From: Calditrichota bacterium
GTDB taxonomy: Bacteria; Calditrichota; Calditrichia; RBG-13-44-9; J075
Assembly (NCBI GenBank): GCA_020434205.1
Contig: JAGRBF010000022.1
Location: 1-37,852, forward strand
Length of the DNA stretch: 37,852 nucleotides
Reading direction: 5' to 3'
The notes beneath the pieces were generated by a model. The model had not been told where the DNA came from. It saw nothing but the letters and a program-made list of their open reading frames with translations, and searched no databases. The position numbers and the translations under genes are program-made. Below, in pieces: positions 17,041 to 27,404 of this stretch (position 1 is the first letter of the stretch; every line of letters starts with the position of its first letter).

Positions 17041-20000
17041 TTTCGACCTCCTTCTCCGAGCCCGTTTTCATACTTTCCAGATAGGCCTGCGCGACCCCGT
17101 TTTGTTCATCGATTTCGGTGACCCGCTCAAAATATTCCCGGGCGGTTCCCGGGCGGCCGGCCTGAAGGTTGATTTCCCCCAGGCGGATCAGCGCGGCGGT
17201 GTTGTCGGGATCTTCTTCGGCCAGGGTATTGAGAAGCTTCAGAGCTTCCTGGTATTGCTCCCGATCCAGCAGTAAATCGGCCAGATTGAGGCGTCCCATG
17301 GCGTGTTGCGGATCCAGGGAAAGGGCATTTTCCAGAAAAGCCGCGGCTTCCTCAAACTTGCCCTCCTGGCGGGCGATATTGCCCAGATGGGCAAAGGCGT
17401 CCGGGAAGGCGGGTTCCAGTTGCGAAACCCGTTCCAGGTAGCGTCGGGCATTGCTGAGCTGTCCCTCCCCCAGGTAGGCCAGGGCGCTGCCGTACAAAGC
17501 CTCCAGGTGGTCGGGATTTTTGATCAGCACCCGTCCGTATTCGGCCAGAGCGGTGTCCAGATCCCCGACATTGAGGGCGGTTTTGGCCTGAAGCAGGGCT
17601 TCCCTGAGGACGTCCCGGGCCGGTTCCTCGCCGCTTTCCACCACGTGGGCCAGCAGCTCCCGGGCCTCGGGATTATCGGGGTCCGTCACCAGCACCTGCT
17701 CGAGATTACTCCGGGCATCGGCCTTATGTCCCGCCTCCATCTGGAGTCTGGCGATATCCAGCCGGGTGTCCAGATCATCAGGATGTTTGGCCAGGATCTG
17801 GTTCAGGGCGGCTACACCGTTTTCGAAATCCCCTTCCTGCAGCAGCAGATGGGCATAATTGCGCTGGGCACTCAGGAAGTCGTTTTCCAGCTCAATGGCC
17901 TTGATAAACAAACTTTTGGCAGATTCCAGATCTCCGGCGTGGGCGAGAATGGTGCCGATTTCGTTGTAAGCGCCGGCATAGTCGGGGGCCAGGCCCACCA
18001 GCTCGTCCAGGGTTTCCAGGGCCTGATGGGTGTTACCCAATTCCCGGGCGCTCACCGCCAGGGCATAGAGGGCGTCCGGCCAGACGGGGTTTTCGGCAAC
18101 CAGGTTTTCCAGAATCCGGTAAGCCTCTTCCACATCTCCGGTCAGCAAGGCTTCGGTTGCGCGCTCCAGCAGGGCGGGATGCATTTCGTGGAGGGGATTT
18201 TTTTTCTCCAGCATCTCCACGTAATCCACCTCCGGCCATTTCTGGTGAAAGAGATCCTTGCGCTCCCGCAGATTGGCTTCGTAGTCGATATTGTTGGCTT
18301 TAAAGGTCTGGCTGCCGAAATGGTGGATAAAGGTGCTTTCGTCGACCATCAGGGTGTAGCCCGCTTTGCGGATGCGCAGGCACAGATCATCGTCCTCAAA
18401 ATTACCGTCGCCGAAAGCCTCGTCGAAGCCGCCCAGTTCCCGGTAAAGTTCGGTACGCATCAGCATGGCAAATCCGGCTAACCGCCTGCGCGGGGTTAAC
18501 ACCCCTTCGTTGGTGCGTCGCACCTTTTCCGCAAATGCCGGGAAATCCCGAACATCCGAATAGGGTACGTTGGCCACCATTTGCCGCCCGCTGATGCTGT
18601 TGGTTATCGGGCCGACGGCCCCAATTCGCGGGCTTTTGTTGAGGCTGTCCACCAGACTCTCCAACCACCCGTCGCAGACCAGCACATCGTTGTTGAGCAG
18701 CATAACCAGCTCGCCGGAAGCTTTTTCCACGCCCTGATTATTGCCCCCGGCAAATCCGAGGTTCTTTTTGTTGTTGATCAACCGGATTCGCGGATCCTTA
18801 CGCGCTCTGGTTTTGAGAGCTTTCTTGACCTTGTAGTCCGAACCGTTGTCCACCAGGACAATCTCATACGAGATGCGGGTGTGGGCCGCGATGGCGTCCA
18901 GACATTTTTCAGTAAACTCCAGGGCGTTAAAGGACAGCATGACAATCGATACCTGCGGCTGTTCCGCTCCGGCTCCCCTTTCGGGATTTTCCGCAGCAGT
19001 GCCCGGTTTGGACGCCCCGGCCTGATAAGCAACCGGTTTCATGGTCGCCTTACCCACCGGCCTGCTGCTGCCGTCGGCGAGGATTTTTTCCAGCTCCCGG
19101 CGGATGGCGGCAGGACTCCAATTGGTCTCCACCAGCTCCCGACCGGCCTGGGAAAGCTGCTCCCACAAGGCCTGATCCTGGTAAAGACGCACCACCGCTT
19201 CGGCAAAAGCCCCGGGATCGTCGGCAATCAGCGCGTGGGTTTCGTCTTTCAGCCCCATGCCCTCCGCCCCAATGGTGGTGGACACCACCGGCAGGCCCCA
19301 GGAAAGCGCCTCGCCGATTTTACCCTTCATCCCCGCCCCGTATCGCAGAGGACTAACCGAAACCCGGGCGCCGGTAAGGTATTCGTCCAGACTTTCCACG
19401 AAGCCCGGCACCGCCACCTTGTCGCCCTCGTAAGCCTGAATTTCCGGCGGGGGCTGCTGCCCCCCCAGAACCAGGGGAACTTCCGGCAGGGCTTTTTGAA
19501 TAAGGGGCCAGATCTCCTTCATGAAGAAATGAACCCCGTCCACATTGGGGAGATGATTGTAATTTCCGACGAAAAATAGTCCCTCGGTTTCCCCGAAACT
19601 TTTTCGCACTTCTACTTCCTTGTGGATATTGGGCACAACGTAAATGGGCTTGTCCTTCAATGCCGGCTGAACCGCCTTGCGGTCTTCATCGGTAACCACC
19701 CAAAGACTGTCCGCGCTCATGTAGGTGAAGATCTCAAGGCGCATGTTTTTTTCGGCCTGATCCATCAGATCCGAATCGTTTTTCAGTTCGGCCTCGCGCT
19801 TTTCGCGCAGGAAGTGAATATCCACGGTATCGACAACGATGTGCGTTTCCGGGGAGAGCTGGCGGATCAGGGGAATGTAATAAAGACCGATGTTCCAGAA
19901 GGACATGATGGCGTATTCGAAGAAGCGCTCCTGGAAGATCAGTTTGTAAGGGATCTCCGGAACTTCTTTCTCCATCCTCAGCCCCACCGCCATGAGGGCT

Positions 20001-23000
20001 TTGTTGTCGTTGCTGTGAACTTCCACCCCGAGCTGCCGCAGAATTTCCGCGTAGTGCAGGCGCTGGTCCCCTACCCTGGCCAGGAAGGTGACGTGATAGC
20101 CCATTTCGCGGAGAATTTTGATATAGCTGAACAGCCGCAGGGAGCCGGAAGCGCGGTCAAAAATGGGAAACATGGGATCGGCAATAAAGATATTCCCGAT
20201 GATGTTGCGGTTGGAGGCCTTCACCACATTGGCGGGGTGATTGACCTGCTGTTCGGCCAGTTCGGCATCCCATTTTTCCACAAACTTGTCGCGGTTTATG
20301 ACCTGAAAACGTTTCATGCCGCTGCTCAGATCCGTCCCGGCGCTTTTGCCCTCGTGGTGAACCACCCGGCTGGCCGGCTGGTAAAAAACCTTGTATCCCA
20401 GGCTGCGAACCCCGAAACACAGGTCGGTATCCTCATAATAGGCCGGGCTGTAGCGGGTGTCGAAGCCGCCCAGTTCCCGCCACAAACTCTGGCGGACCAT
20501 CAGGGCGGCGCCGGAGCAGTAGTCCACCTCCCGCACAAAATTGAAGCGCGGATCGTTGGGATTGCCCCCGCGGCCGTAATTCCAGCCGTTGCCGTCGGAA
20601 AAAATGATCCCCCCGGCTTCCTGAAGGGTGCCGTCCGGATAGATCAGCTTGGAGCCAATCGCCCCGCAGTCTTCCCGCTCGTCCATGGTGCGCACCAGGG
20701 TGCTCAACCAGGCCCTCTCCACCTCGGTATCGTTATTCAGGAACAGAATAAACTCCCCGCGGGCCATGGCCGCCCCGGCGTTACAGGCCCCCACAAAACC
20801 GAGATTTTTTTCGTTGAAGTGATAGCGGATTTTCCCGTCCATTTTGGCCAGGTAGTTGCGGGTATCGTCCGTGGAGCCGTCGTCCACCACAATGATCTCA
20901 TAAGGCACCTGATCGGTATTGTTGAAAATGGCCTTCAGGCATTGATGGGTGAGATCCAGGTGATTGTAAACCGGAATAACGATCGAGACACGGGGCAGAA
21001 CCGCCTGCGCTTTGGGCAACACGGCGGCCAGATCCGTCAGGTAATCCGAGGGTTCAATGGGGTAATTACGCGCCTCCAGAGAAACCTCGGGAGTCTGGAA
21101 ACAGCACTGCGGTTCCGCCACGGTACCTTTGGCCTGCAGGCGGAGAAATCCCTGACAGGGCGCCAGCTTGCCTTCGGAGAGCAGGCGCAGATCCAGATCC
21201 AGAAGCCCCAGGATCAGGGCCTGATCCGCCTCGTTTTCCGGATCGAAATTGGGGCCGTAAACCCGGTCGATCAGGCGATTAACCAGGGCTCCGAAAGGCA
21301 GGTAGTGGGAAACGTCGAAATGCTGAAGCAGGGCCGGCAGAATATCCTGGGCGCGGATCCCTTCGAATCCCATATCGGTGCAATCCACATTGTAAATAGC
21401 CTGATCAATATGGCCGCTGTAGCCGTTGCGGCGGTAGCGCTCCGGCAGACGCTGCCAGATCTCGTCCATCACCGTTTTGGCGTTGTCCCAGAGCAGGTGA
21501 CCGTTGCGGCCGATCATGTCGTTGACCAGGAAAATCACCTCCGGGGTGGCATGGGCGGCCACGGTGGCGAAAATTTCCTCCAGCGAAACCAGGTGATGCA
21601 GGGAGTGATTGGCCAGCACCACGTCGATGCGCAGATCCCCCAGATCGAGGCGGTTGACGTCCTGCACCTCAAAACTGGCGGTAATCCCGGCCTCGGAGGC
21701 TTCCTTGCGGGCCCGCTCGATCATATCCGGATTAATATCATATCCGTGCAGAATCACCATTTCCGGCTCTTTGAGCTTTTTGAGCAGGCGAATTTCGGTA
21801 TCGCCGTTGCCGCAGGCCAGGGACAACACATGGACGGGGCGGTCCAGCTTTTCGATAAGAGCGTCGATTTCCATCACCCACCAATCCAGAAAATTGGGAT
21901 AGCCGGTGAGGGATTTCAGGTTGGGCTGCAACAGCTGTTTGGCGTAAAAATGGTGAATGGCCGGCAGCTTGTGGACCTGGGTGGTGTTCTGGTAGATGGA
22001 GATCTCGTGCTTCATTTTTTGATGATAAGCCGTTGATCCCACTTCGGTTGCATCGCCTTTTTCCGCCGGGGCGGCAGTAGCCGGTCCGGCCAGTTGCAAA
22101 ATTTCGGCGGCACTGCGGAAAACATCGGGCAGCTGCCCGACGGCCCGGGCGGTTTCTACCCAGCTGTTGTCCGCCTCGTAGCCAAGGGCGATCAGCAATT
22201 GACCACTTTCCTCGTCAAAAATGCGGCGCTGCTCCTCATCCCAGCTTTCCGCCCAGGTCACCCGTTTTTTGCCGTCCTTAAAGGACGAATTGACGCTTTG
22301 GTCCGAGCTGAGGGCCTCCGCCACCGCGGCCTCGTAGGCAAATCCCAGCGCCGGCAGGGCCTGGTGCATTTCCCCCACGGGATCGGTGCGCAACTGCTCG
22401 TTGTAGAGGCGATACATACGTTCGGGATGCTCCGCCTCGAAGCGCAGGCCGGCCGTTACAAATTGGGTCCAGGTGCGGCAGGCCTTGCGAAAATCGCTGG
22501 CCCAGTCGATCTCGAAGCCGCTGTTGATCATCGATTGCACCACATTGCGGCCGTCGCGAATCAGTTGAACAAAGCTGCCTTTGGGAAACATCAGGCTGAG
22601 CAACTGAACGCTCAGGGTGTACTGCGGAGTCCCGTCCACCCAGCGTTTGCCGGGGGTGCGGCGCCGGTACATCTCGTTGATGCCGTTGCCGATGGAGGCC
22701 ATGTATTCCTGAAGGGAAACCTGGCGGTTGGAGAGCCAATGGTGTTTGCCCCGGGTGGTGCCGTTGGCGTAGCCGTCCAGAGCCCCGCGGGCTACAAATT
22801 CCAGGTAATTGCTTTCCGGGCCGGGCGTGGCCTGGGAATGCTGCCCGATGGCGATGGAGAGGGCGCTGGTGCCGGAGCGATGGCAGCCCATCACAAAAAC
22901 GGGATTTTCGTCTACCGGCACCACCCGGACACCGGTATTGCGCACCGTATACCAGGCGTATTGTTTACCGAGGCCCCCGGTTTTCAGAATTTCGAACCCC

Positions 23001-25984
23001 AATTCCCGGGAAAGGGCCTCAATTTCTTCGGGGGAAATATTGGCCCCCATCCAGGTGTCTTTTTCCACCTGCTGATATTCTATGGAGTTATCTCCCTGAA
23101 CCTGAAACTTGAAGATGCCGCCTTTCTTGAGCACCCGCATGGTTTCGCGAATGTAGTTGAAGATCACCGCCTTGTCGGGAATATGCTGGAAAACGATAAA
23201 GGAGAAGACGAAATCGAAGCTGTTATCATCAAAATCGCCCAGATCGCTGCCGCTGGTCTCCAGCAGGGTGGCGTTGGGAACATCCGCGAGGCGCGATTTC
23301 CCCTGGCGAATCATTTCACCGGAAACGTCGATGCCGACCACCTCGCCGAAATGGGTGGCCAGGTGTTTGGTCATACGTCCGATGCCGCAGCCGATTTCCA
23401 GCATACGCTTGTTCCTGAGATCTCCATCGGGGGCGATCAACTCCCGGTCCACCAGCACGTATTCCCGGACGTTTTGCTCCCCGGAACCGTCGAACTCCGC
23501 CTCGCTCTGATTGCGATCGGTGCTGCGCACGTAGTATCGGGCGTTTTCGACGGCGCGGGCATTCCAGTCCTCTTTCATGTTTTTTCCGCCACCGGGGCGT
23601 TTCGGCCGGGATTCACTTTCCCGGGGAGCGGGGGCACGCAGGGCGGCCAGGGCTTCCGGGAAATCCGGGGCCTGGGCGGCCGCTTCCGGATCCTTGCGGA
23701 ACAAAAAGGCGTGGTTGTGGAAATTCTCCAGGCGCCCAAACTGGCCGCAATCCTGGTAGAAATCCATCACAAAACCCAACTCGCGCAGCTTGTTGTAAAG
23801 GTCTCCGTCCACGATGCCCCACTGCCAGATGTTGTGGATATCGCGGTAGGTTCTCCCGGGATGATCGGGATGCGGCTCGTCCAGTTTGTTGAACAGATCG
23901 GGATAAAAACCCTCAGTGGGATTATGGGGCACGTTGTGGAAGTATTCCTCTGCCCCTAACTCCAATAGCCGCTGGGTTTTATCACCCTTAATAAATTGCT
24001 GATTATAGATAATGAAGTGCCCGGTATGGGGGGCATAACGCTCCAGAACCGCATCCCAATTGGGCTTTACCTGGTGCAGCAGCACATCGTAGAGCAGTAT
24101 GGCGTCCACTTCACCGATGGTTTGGGCGGGATCCACCTCGCCGAAATTCCCGGTTTTGAGGGAGAGCTGGGGATAATCTTCCTGGCGCGCCTGGACCGCC
24201 TCGTTGATTTTGGTATCCACCAGAACCATTTTGTCCAATTGACCGTGTTCCAGGGCGTAAAAGGTATAGCCGCCATCAACGCCCCAGACCCCGCCCAGAT
24301 CTGCCAGACTTTTGATCGGGTAGCGCTGCAGGGCCAGATCGATCAACGACAATTTTTCCGGCACCAGGCGGGGATATTCCGGGCGGGCCCGCTCGGACAA
24401 ACGCTGCGGAGGAGCCGCTTTTTCCAGCCCGGCGGGAGGTGCTTCGTTTTGGGGAGAGGCAATGGCATAGGCCCATTTAACCCCGTGAACATTGTCCAGG
24501 GGAGCGGCCAGCAGGGCCTGGGGCGCGTCCGGGCTCAAAAAACCGGCCGCTTTGGCATCCTGATAAAGTTGACGCCAGGCCTCCACAGCCCGGGTGGCGT
24601 ATTCATCCTGCTTGCTGCGCTGCTTCTCGTGCAGACGAAATTCGCTGAGGGGATCGACCAGATACACCAGATCTCCCTTGCCCAACAGGTTCACCCACAT
24701 CGTCACGTCGCCGTTGCGGGGAGCGGGCCGCCCGCGGTAGCTCATGATATGCGGTTTGGCGCCTTCCAGATCGCGGCGGCGAAACAGGGTGGTAGAGGGC
24801 TCCCCGATGTAATTGACGCAGGCGTTCAGCAGGGCGTTAACCGCCAGAACCCCGTCGATGCGGCAATCCTCGCCCACAATGGGACTGTTGAAGTGCCGAT
24901 CCGGCAGGGCATTGCCGTCCTGGTCTATCAGGCGGCGGTAGGAAGTTACCAGAGCAATTTCCGGCCTATCTCTCAGGATGGCGGCCATGCGGGCGACCGC
25001 CTCGGGATGAAGTCGGTCGTCATCGTTCAAAAATTTGACGTATTCCCCTTTGGCCAGGGAAAAGACCTTGAGGTAATTGGCCCGTCCCCCGATGTTGCCT
25101 TCGTTGTTGACGTAGCGAATGCGGTTGTCGTTGCGGAATTCCGCCACCACCGCGGCAACCGCTTCCTCGTCGCTGTCGTCGCAGACCACCACTTCAATAT
25201 TTTGGTAGCTTTGGTTGAGGGCGCTTTCCAGGGTTTCCCGCAGGTAATCGGCTTTATAGGCAGGAACCAGAATGCTGACCAGCGGCTCCTCCTCGCTATC
25301 GCGCTCCGGCCAGTAGCAGGTTACCTCCAGGAAATTGGGATCCCGATCGGCGGAGGCGTGTTCGTCATTTTCTTCGGCGGGAATGGGCACCAGCCCCACC
25401 TGGGTAATCAGATCTTCCAGGCTTTCCCGGTTAAACAGGCATTTGTAATGGGAAAAAGCGTGAGACAGCCATTCCGAGCTGTTGTCGGTCCAGGTGGTCA
25501 GGGAGTCCTTCTCCCGGTAATCCCGCCAGGAACCGTCCCGAAGGGTATCCAGGATTTTGTCCATATCCGGGGTAAGGATTTGCATGGCGCCTTCCGGGGC
25601 CAGCACCCGGCGACATTCCCGCAGCAGCGCCAGGGCGGAGCCGACCCCCAGGTGTTCCAGGCAGTTTTCCAGGACCACCCCGGCCACCACGTTTCCGGGG
25701 ATGGGAAGGTTTTGGCTGAGGGTGGCCTGCCCGTTTTTAACGGCGGCCAGATCGATGGTTAAGGCGCCCTCGATGGGGGAAAGATTAAAACCGATCCGCA
25801 GGAAGCGCACCCCCTGCTCATGGTCTTTCCAGACCTCTATCTGGCGATCCAGATCTGCTGAGGTTTGGATTAGTCGGGCGCTGATGCTGGGCTTCTCCCC
25901 TGCCTGCCGTTTCTGGTTCCGGTCCGCGCTTTTTTCAACCTGAGGTTGATGCTCACTGGCGCTGGGGTTGTTTAAATCCGTCAT
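17033..25984 (-). CDS. Giant modular methyltransferase/glycosyltransferase/sulfotransferase-TPR protein
   Basis: One uninterrupted frame encodes 2983 residues. Approximate modules: MT1 (~60-225, degenerate SAM motif, LRIGFNLSPIEG); GT2-A (~233-485, VCDDSDEE, FLNDDDRLHPE); MT2 (~545-765, LADLGGVWGVDGG); MT3 (~800-1000, MLEIGCGIGRMTKHL); sulfotransferase (~1025-1280, VMGCHRSGTSALS and LIRDGRNVVQSMI); MT4 (~1323-1570, LSLACGNGDTEIRLL); GT2-B (~1660-1915, VVDDGSTDDT, FLNNDTEVERAW, EDTDLCF); GT4 (~1925-2305, GMKGKIGEALSWGLPVV); GT2-C (~2340-2580, LLNNDVLVCDGW, EDDDLCLRI); about ten TPRs (~2600-2975). The frame is open 159 nt further upstream, but that overlaps the aminotransferase gene, so ATG 25984 is preferred although its ribosome site is weak. 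No signal peptide or membrane segment: it is probably cytoplasmic. It likely assembles and decorates a sulfated, methylated oligosaccharide; substrate and acceptor are unknown. Confidence 0.88.
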   Translation of the reverse strand: MTDLNNPSASEHQPQVEKSADRNQKRQAGEKPSISARLIQTSADLDRQIEVWKDHEQGVRFLRIGFNLSPIEGALTIDLAAVKNGQATLSQNLPIPGNVVAGVVLENCLEHLGVGSALALLRECRRVLAPEGAMQILTPDMDKILDTLRDGSWRDYREKDSLTTWTDNSSEWLSHAFSHYKCLFNRESLEDLITQVGLVPIPAEENDEHASADRDPNFLEVTCYWPERDSEEEPLVSILVPAYKADYLRETLESALNQSYQNIEVVVCDDSDEEAVAAVVAEFRNDNRIRYVNNEGNIGGRANYLKVFSLAKGEYVKFLNDDDRLHPEAVARMAAILRDRPEIALVTSYRRLIDQDGNALPDRHFNSPIVGEDCRIDGVLAVNALLNACVNYIGEPSTTLFRRRDLEGAKPHIMSYRGRPAPRNGDVTMWVNLLGKGDLVYLVDPLSEFRLHEKQRSKQDEYATRAVEAWRQLYQDAKAAGFLSPDAPQALLAAPLDNVHGVKWAYAIASPQNEAPPAGLEKAAPPQRLSERARPEYPRLVPEKLSLIDLALQRYPIKSLADLGGVWGVDGGYTFYALEHGQLDKMVLVDTKINEAVQARQEDYPQLSLKTGNFGEVDPAQTIGEVDAILLYDVLLHQVKPNWDAVLERYAPHTGHFIIYNQQFIKGDKTQRLLELGAEEYFHNVPHNPTEGFYPDLFNKLDEPHPDHPGRTYRDIHNIWQWGIVDGDLYNKLRELGFVMDFYQDCGQFGRLENFHNHAFLFRKDPEAAAQAPDFPEALAALRAPAPRESESRPKRPGGGKNMKEDWNARAVENARYYVRSTDRNQSEAEFDGSGEQNVREYVLVDRELIAPDGDLRNKRMLEIGCGIGRMTKHLATHFGEVVGIDVSGEMIRQGKSRLADVPNATLLETSGSDLGDFDDNSFDFVFSFIVFQHIPDKAVIFNYIRETMRVLKKGGIFKFQVQGDNSIEYQQVEKDTWMGANISPEEIEALSRELGFEILKTGGLGKQYAWYTVRNTGVRVVPVDENPVFVMGCHRSGTSALSIAIGQHSQATPGPESNYLEFVARGALDGYANGTTRGKHHWLSNRQVSLQEYMASIGNGINEMYRRRTPGKRWVDGTPQYTLSVQLLSLMFPKGSFVQLIRDGRNVVQSMINSGFEIDWASDFRKACRTWTQFVTAGLRFEAEHPERMYRLYNEQLRTDPVGEMHQALPALGFAYEAAVAEALSSDQSVNSSFKDGKKRVTWAESWDEEQRRIFDEESGQLLIALGYEADNSWVETARAVGQLPDVFRSAAEILQLAGPATAAPAEKGDATEVGSTAYHQKMKHEISIYQNTTQVHKLPAIHHFYAKQLLQPNLKSLTGYPNFLDWWVMEIDALIEKLDRPVHVLSLACGNGDTEIRLLKKLKEPEMVILHGYDINPDMIERARKEASEAGITASFEVQDVNRLDLGDLRIDVVLANHSLHHLVSLEEIFATVAAHATPEVIFLVNDMIGRNGHLLWDNAKTVMDEIWQRLPERYRRNGYSGHIDQAIYNVDCTDMGFEGIRAQDILPALLQHFDVSHYLPFGALVNRLIDRVYGPNFDPENEADQALILGLLDLDLRLLSEGKLAPCQGFLRLQAKGTVAEPQCCFQTPEVSLEARNYPIEPSDYLTDLAAVLPKAQAVLPRVSIVIPVYNHLDLTHQCLKAIFNNTDQVPYEIIVVDDGSTDDTRNYLAKMDGKIRYHFNEKNLGFVGACNAGAAMARGEFILFLNNDTEVERAWLSTLVRTMDEREDCGAIGSKLIYPDGTLQEAGGIIFSDGNGWNYGRGGNPNDPRFNFVREVDYCSGAALMVRQSLWRELGGFDTRYSPAYYEDTDLCFGVRSLGYKVFYQPASRVVHHEGKSAGTDLSSGMKRFQVINRDKFVEKWDAELAEQQVNHPANVVKASNRNIIGNIFIADPMFPIFDRASGSLRLFSYIKILREMGYHVTFLARVGDQRLHYAEILRQLGVEVHSNDNKALMAVGLRMEKEVPEIPYKLIFQERFFEYAIMSFWNIGLYYIPLIRQLSPETHIVVDTVDIHFLREKREAELKNDSDLMDQAEKNMRLEIFTYMSADSLWVVTDEDRKAVQPALKDKPIYVVPNIHKEVEVRKSFGETEGLFFVGNYNHLPNVDGVHFFMKEIWPLIQKALPEVPLVLGGQQPPPEIQAYEGDKVAVPGFVESLDEYLTGARVSVSPLRYGAGMKGKIGEALSWGLPVVSTTIGAEGMGLKDETHALIADDPGAFAEAVVRLYQDQALWEQLSQAGRELVETNWSPAAIRRELEKILADGSSRPVGKATMKPVAYQAGASKPGTAAENPERGAGAEQPQVSIVMLSFNALEFTEKCLDAIAAHTRISYEIVLVDNGSDYKVKKALKTRARKDPRIRLINNKKNLGFAGGNNQGVEKASGELVMLLNNDVLVCDGWLESLVDSLNKSPRIGAVGPITNSISGRQMVANVPYSDVRDFPAFAEKVRRTNEGVLTPRRRLAGFAMLMRTELYRELGGFDEAFGDGNFEDDDLCLRIRKAGYTLMVDESTFIHHFGSQTFKANNIDYEANLRERKDLFHQKWPEVDYVEMLEKKNPLHEMHPALLERATEALLTGDVEEAYRILENLVAENPVWPDALYALAVSARELGNTHQALETLDELVGLAPDYAGAYNEIGTILAHAGDLESAKSLFIKAIELENDFLSAQRNYAHLLLQEGDFENGVAALNQILAKHPDDLDTRLDIARLQMEAGHKADARSNLEQVLVTDPDNPEARELLAHVVESGEEPARDVLREALLQAKTALNVGDLDTALAEYGRVLIKNPDHLEALYGSALAYLGEGQLSNARRYLERVSQLEPAFPDAFAHLGNIARQEGKFEEAAAFLENALSLDPQHAMGRLNLADLLLDREQYQEALKLLNTLAEEDPDNTAALIRLGEINLQAGRPGTAREYFERVTEIDEQNGVAQAYLESMKTGSEKEVENE

Positions 25985-26027
25985 GGCTGTATCCGTTCTG
26001 GTTTTTGGCTGCGAAGGCCGGGGACTC

Positions 26028-27302
26028 TCAGGAGACCCGCGGCGTCCGGGTGATTTTCTTTTTCGGTTTTGCGGCAATGCTGACCGCCTCCAGTTGGGCT
26101 TCCTGGGTGCGATGCAGCAGATTAACGTGAATGCGGCTGCCATTCTCCGCTATAAAGCGAATCAGTCCGCACAGGCGGGAGATGCTTTGCGAATCCATGG
26201 CGGTGCCGGTGGGCAGCAGCATAAAACGCTCCACCGCCCTTTCGGTTGCCGGCAGCAGCATTCCCGCATTGGGGAAATAGGAGCGATACGGCTCCATACG
26301 ATGGCATCCGGGATAGAAATAGCGCCGGGCGCGGACATTCTCCGCATGCAGAATTTCCACGAAAGCATCGCGGGAGAGGCCGCAGCGATTAGCGTCCACC
26401 TCTACGGCGATGTACTGGTAATTGTATTGCTCTCCGGGTTCAAACCTGAAAAGGGCTATACCCGGTATATCGGCCAGTTCCCGTTCATACTGGAGATAAT
26501 GCTGATAATTAACCGCCATAAACTCATCCAGGCTTTCCAGCCCGGTTAACCCCATGGCCGCGGAAACTTCGTTCATTTTGCCGTTGGTTCCGATGTAGAT
26601 GACGTTGTCCAGCCCGGAAAAACCGAAATTCTGCATCAGGCGCATGCGGGCGGCCAGTTCGTCGTTATTGGTAGCCACCGCCCCGCCCTCGAAGGTGTTG
26701 AAAAATTTGGTGGCGTGGAAGCTGAAGACCTCCGCATCGCCGAAATTGCCCACCATGCGGCCGTTGCGGCTGCAGCCAAAGGCATGTGCGGCGTCGAAGA
26801 GCAAGGCCAGTTGGTGCTCCCCGGCAATTTCCTGCAGCGCTTCGGTATTGCAGACCCGTCCCCACAGGTGAACCCCGAGAATACCGCTGGTTTTGGGGGT
26901 TATCATACGGCGGACCTGGGCGGGATCGATGGTCATGGTCTGGGGATCGATATCGCAGAAAACCGGGGTAATTTCCTGCCATTGCAGGGCGTGGGGGGTG
27001 GCGATGAAGGTCATCGACGGTACGATCACTTCACCGGTCAGGCCCAGGGCGCGAATGGCGATTTCCAGGGCGACGGTGCCGTTGCACATGGTGATGCAGT
27101 GTTTGACGCCCAGAAAAGCGGCCAGGCGCTGCTCCAGCTCTTCCACGTAAGGCCCGCGATTGGTAAGGCGGCGGCGATCCAGCATGGTCTCGATCCTGGC
27201 CATCAACTGCGCGCGGTCTCCGATATTGGGAGATCCGACATGCAGCGTTTCGGCAAAGGCGGGCTGACCGCCAAAAACCGCCAGTTTGGCTATGTCTTTC
27301 AC
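26028..27302 (-). CDS. DegT/DnrJ/EryC1-family sugar aminotransferase
   Basis: The 424-residue product is a PLP-dependent aminotransferase of the DegT family. CNGTVALEIAIRAL (73-86) binds the cofactor phosphate, D170 in LLFDAAHAFG contacts the pyridine nitrogen, and K199 in SFHATKFFNTFEGG is the PLP-binding lysine. Members convert a keto nucleotide-sugar to an amino sugar (for example 4-amino-4,6-dideoxy sugars) used in glycans and flagellar glycosylation. The GTG start at 27302 has an AGGGAA element upstream. A basic tail (AKPKKKITRTPR) extends past the usual end. No dehydratase or epimerase is in the window, so the keto-sugar must come from elsewhere. The GNAT upstream could acylate the amino group (inference). 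Confidence 0.93.
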   Translation of the reverse strand: MKDIAKLAVFGGQPAFAETLHVGSPNIGDRAQLMARIETMLDRRRLTNRGPYVEELEQRLAAFLGVKHCITMCNGTVALEIAIRALGLTGEVIVPSMTFIATPHALQWQEITPVFCDIDPQTMTIDPAQVRRMITPKTSGILGVHLWGRVCNTEALQEIAGEHQLALLFDAAHAFGCSRNGRMVGNFGDAEVFSFHATKFFNTFEGGAVATNNDELAARMRLMQNFGFSGLDNVIYIGTNGKMNEVSAAMGLTGLESLDEFMAVNYQHYLQYERELADIPGIALFRFEPGEQYNYQYIAVEVDANRCGLSRDAFVEILHAENVRARRYFYPGCHRMEPYRSYFPNAGMLLPATERAVERFMLLPTGTAMDSQSISRLCGLIRFIAENGSRIHVNLLHRTQEAQLEAVSIAAKPKKKITRTPRVS

Positions 27303-27404
27303 CTGTTCCCTGCTTTCGGGATTTGGGTTTGCTTATGTTGAAGTCCCCGGAGCGCTGGCCTGGTTGCTCCTCGCCCGGGGCGAAATCCGGCATTGGAAGG
27401 CTAC

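Noticed and set aside
19622-25762. Three long plus-strand frames (804, 621 and 588 codons) opposite the giant modular gene
   Set aside because: All are antisense to recognisable catalytic domains and show low-complexity His/Gly/Gln-rich translations typical of shadow frames.
25985-26143. N-terminal extension of the giant protein by 53 residues
   Set aside because: It overlaps the end of the aminotransferase gene and reads as basic low-complexity sequence; ATG 25984 lies just after that gene's stop.
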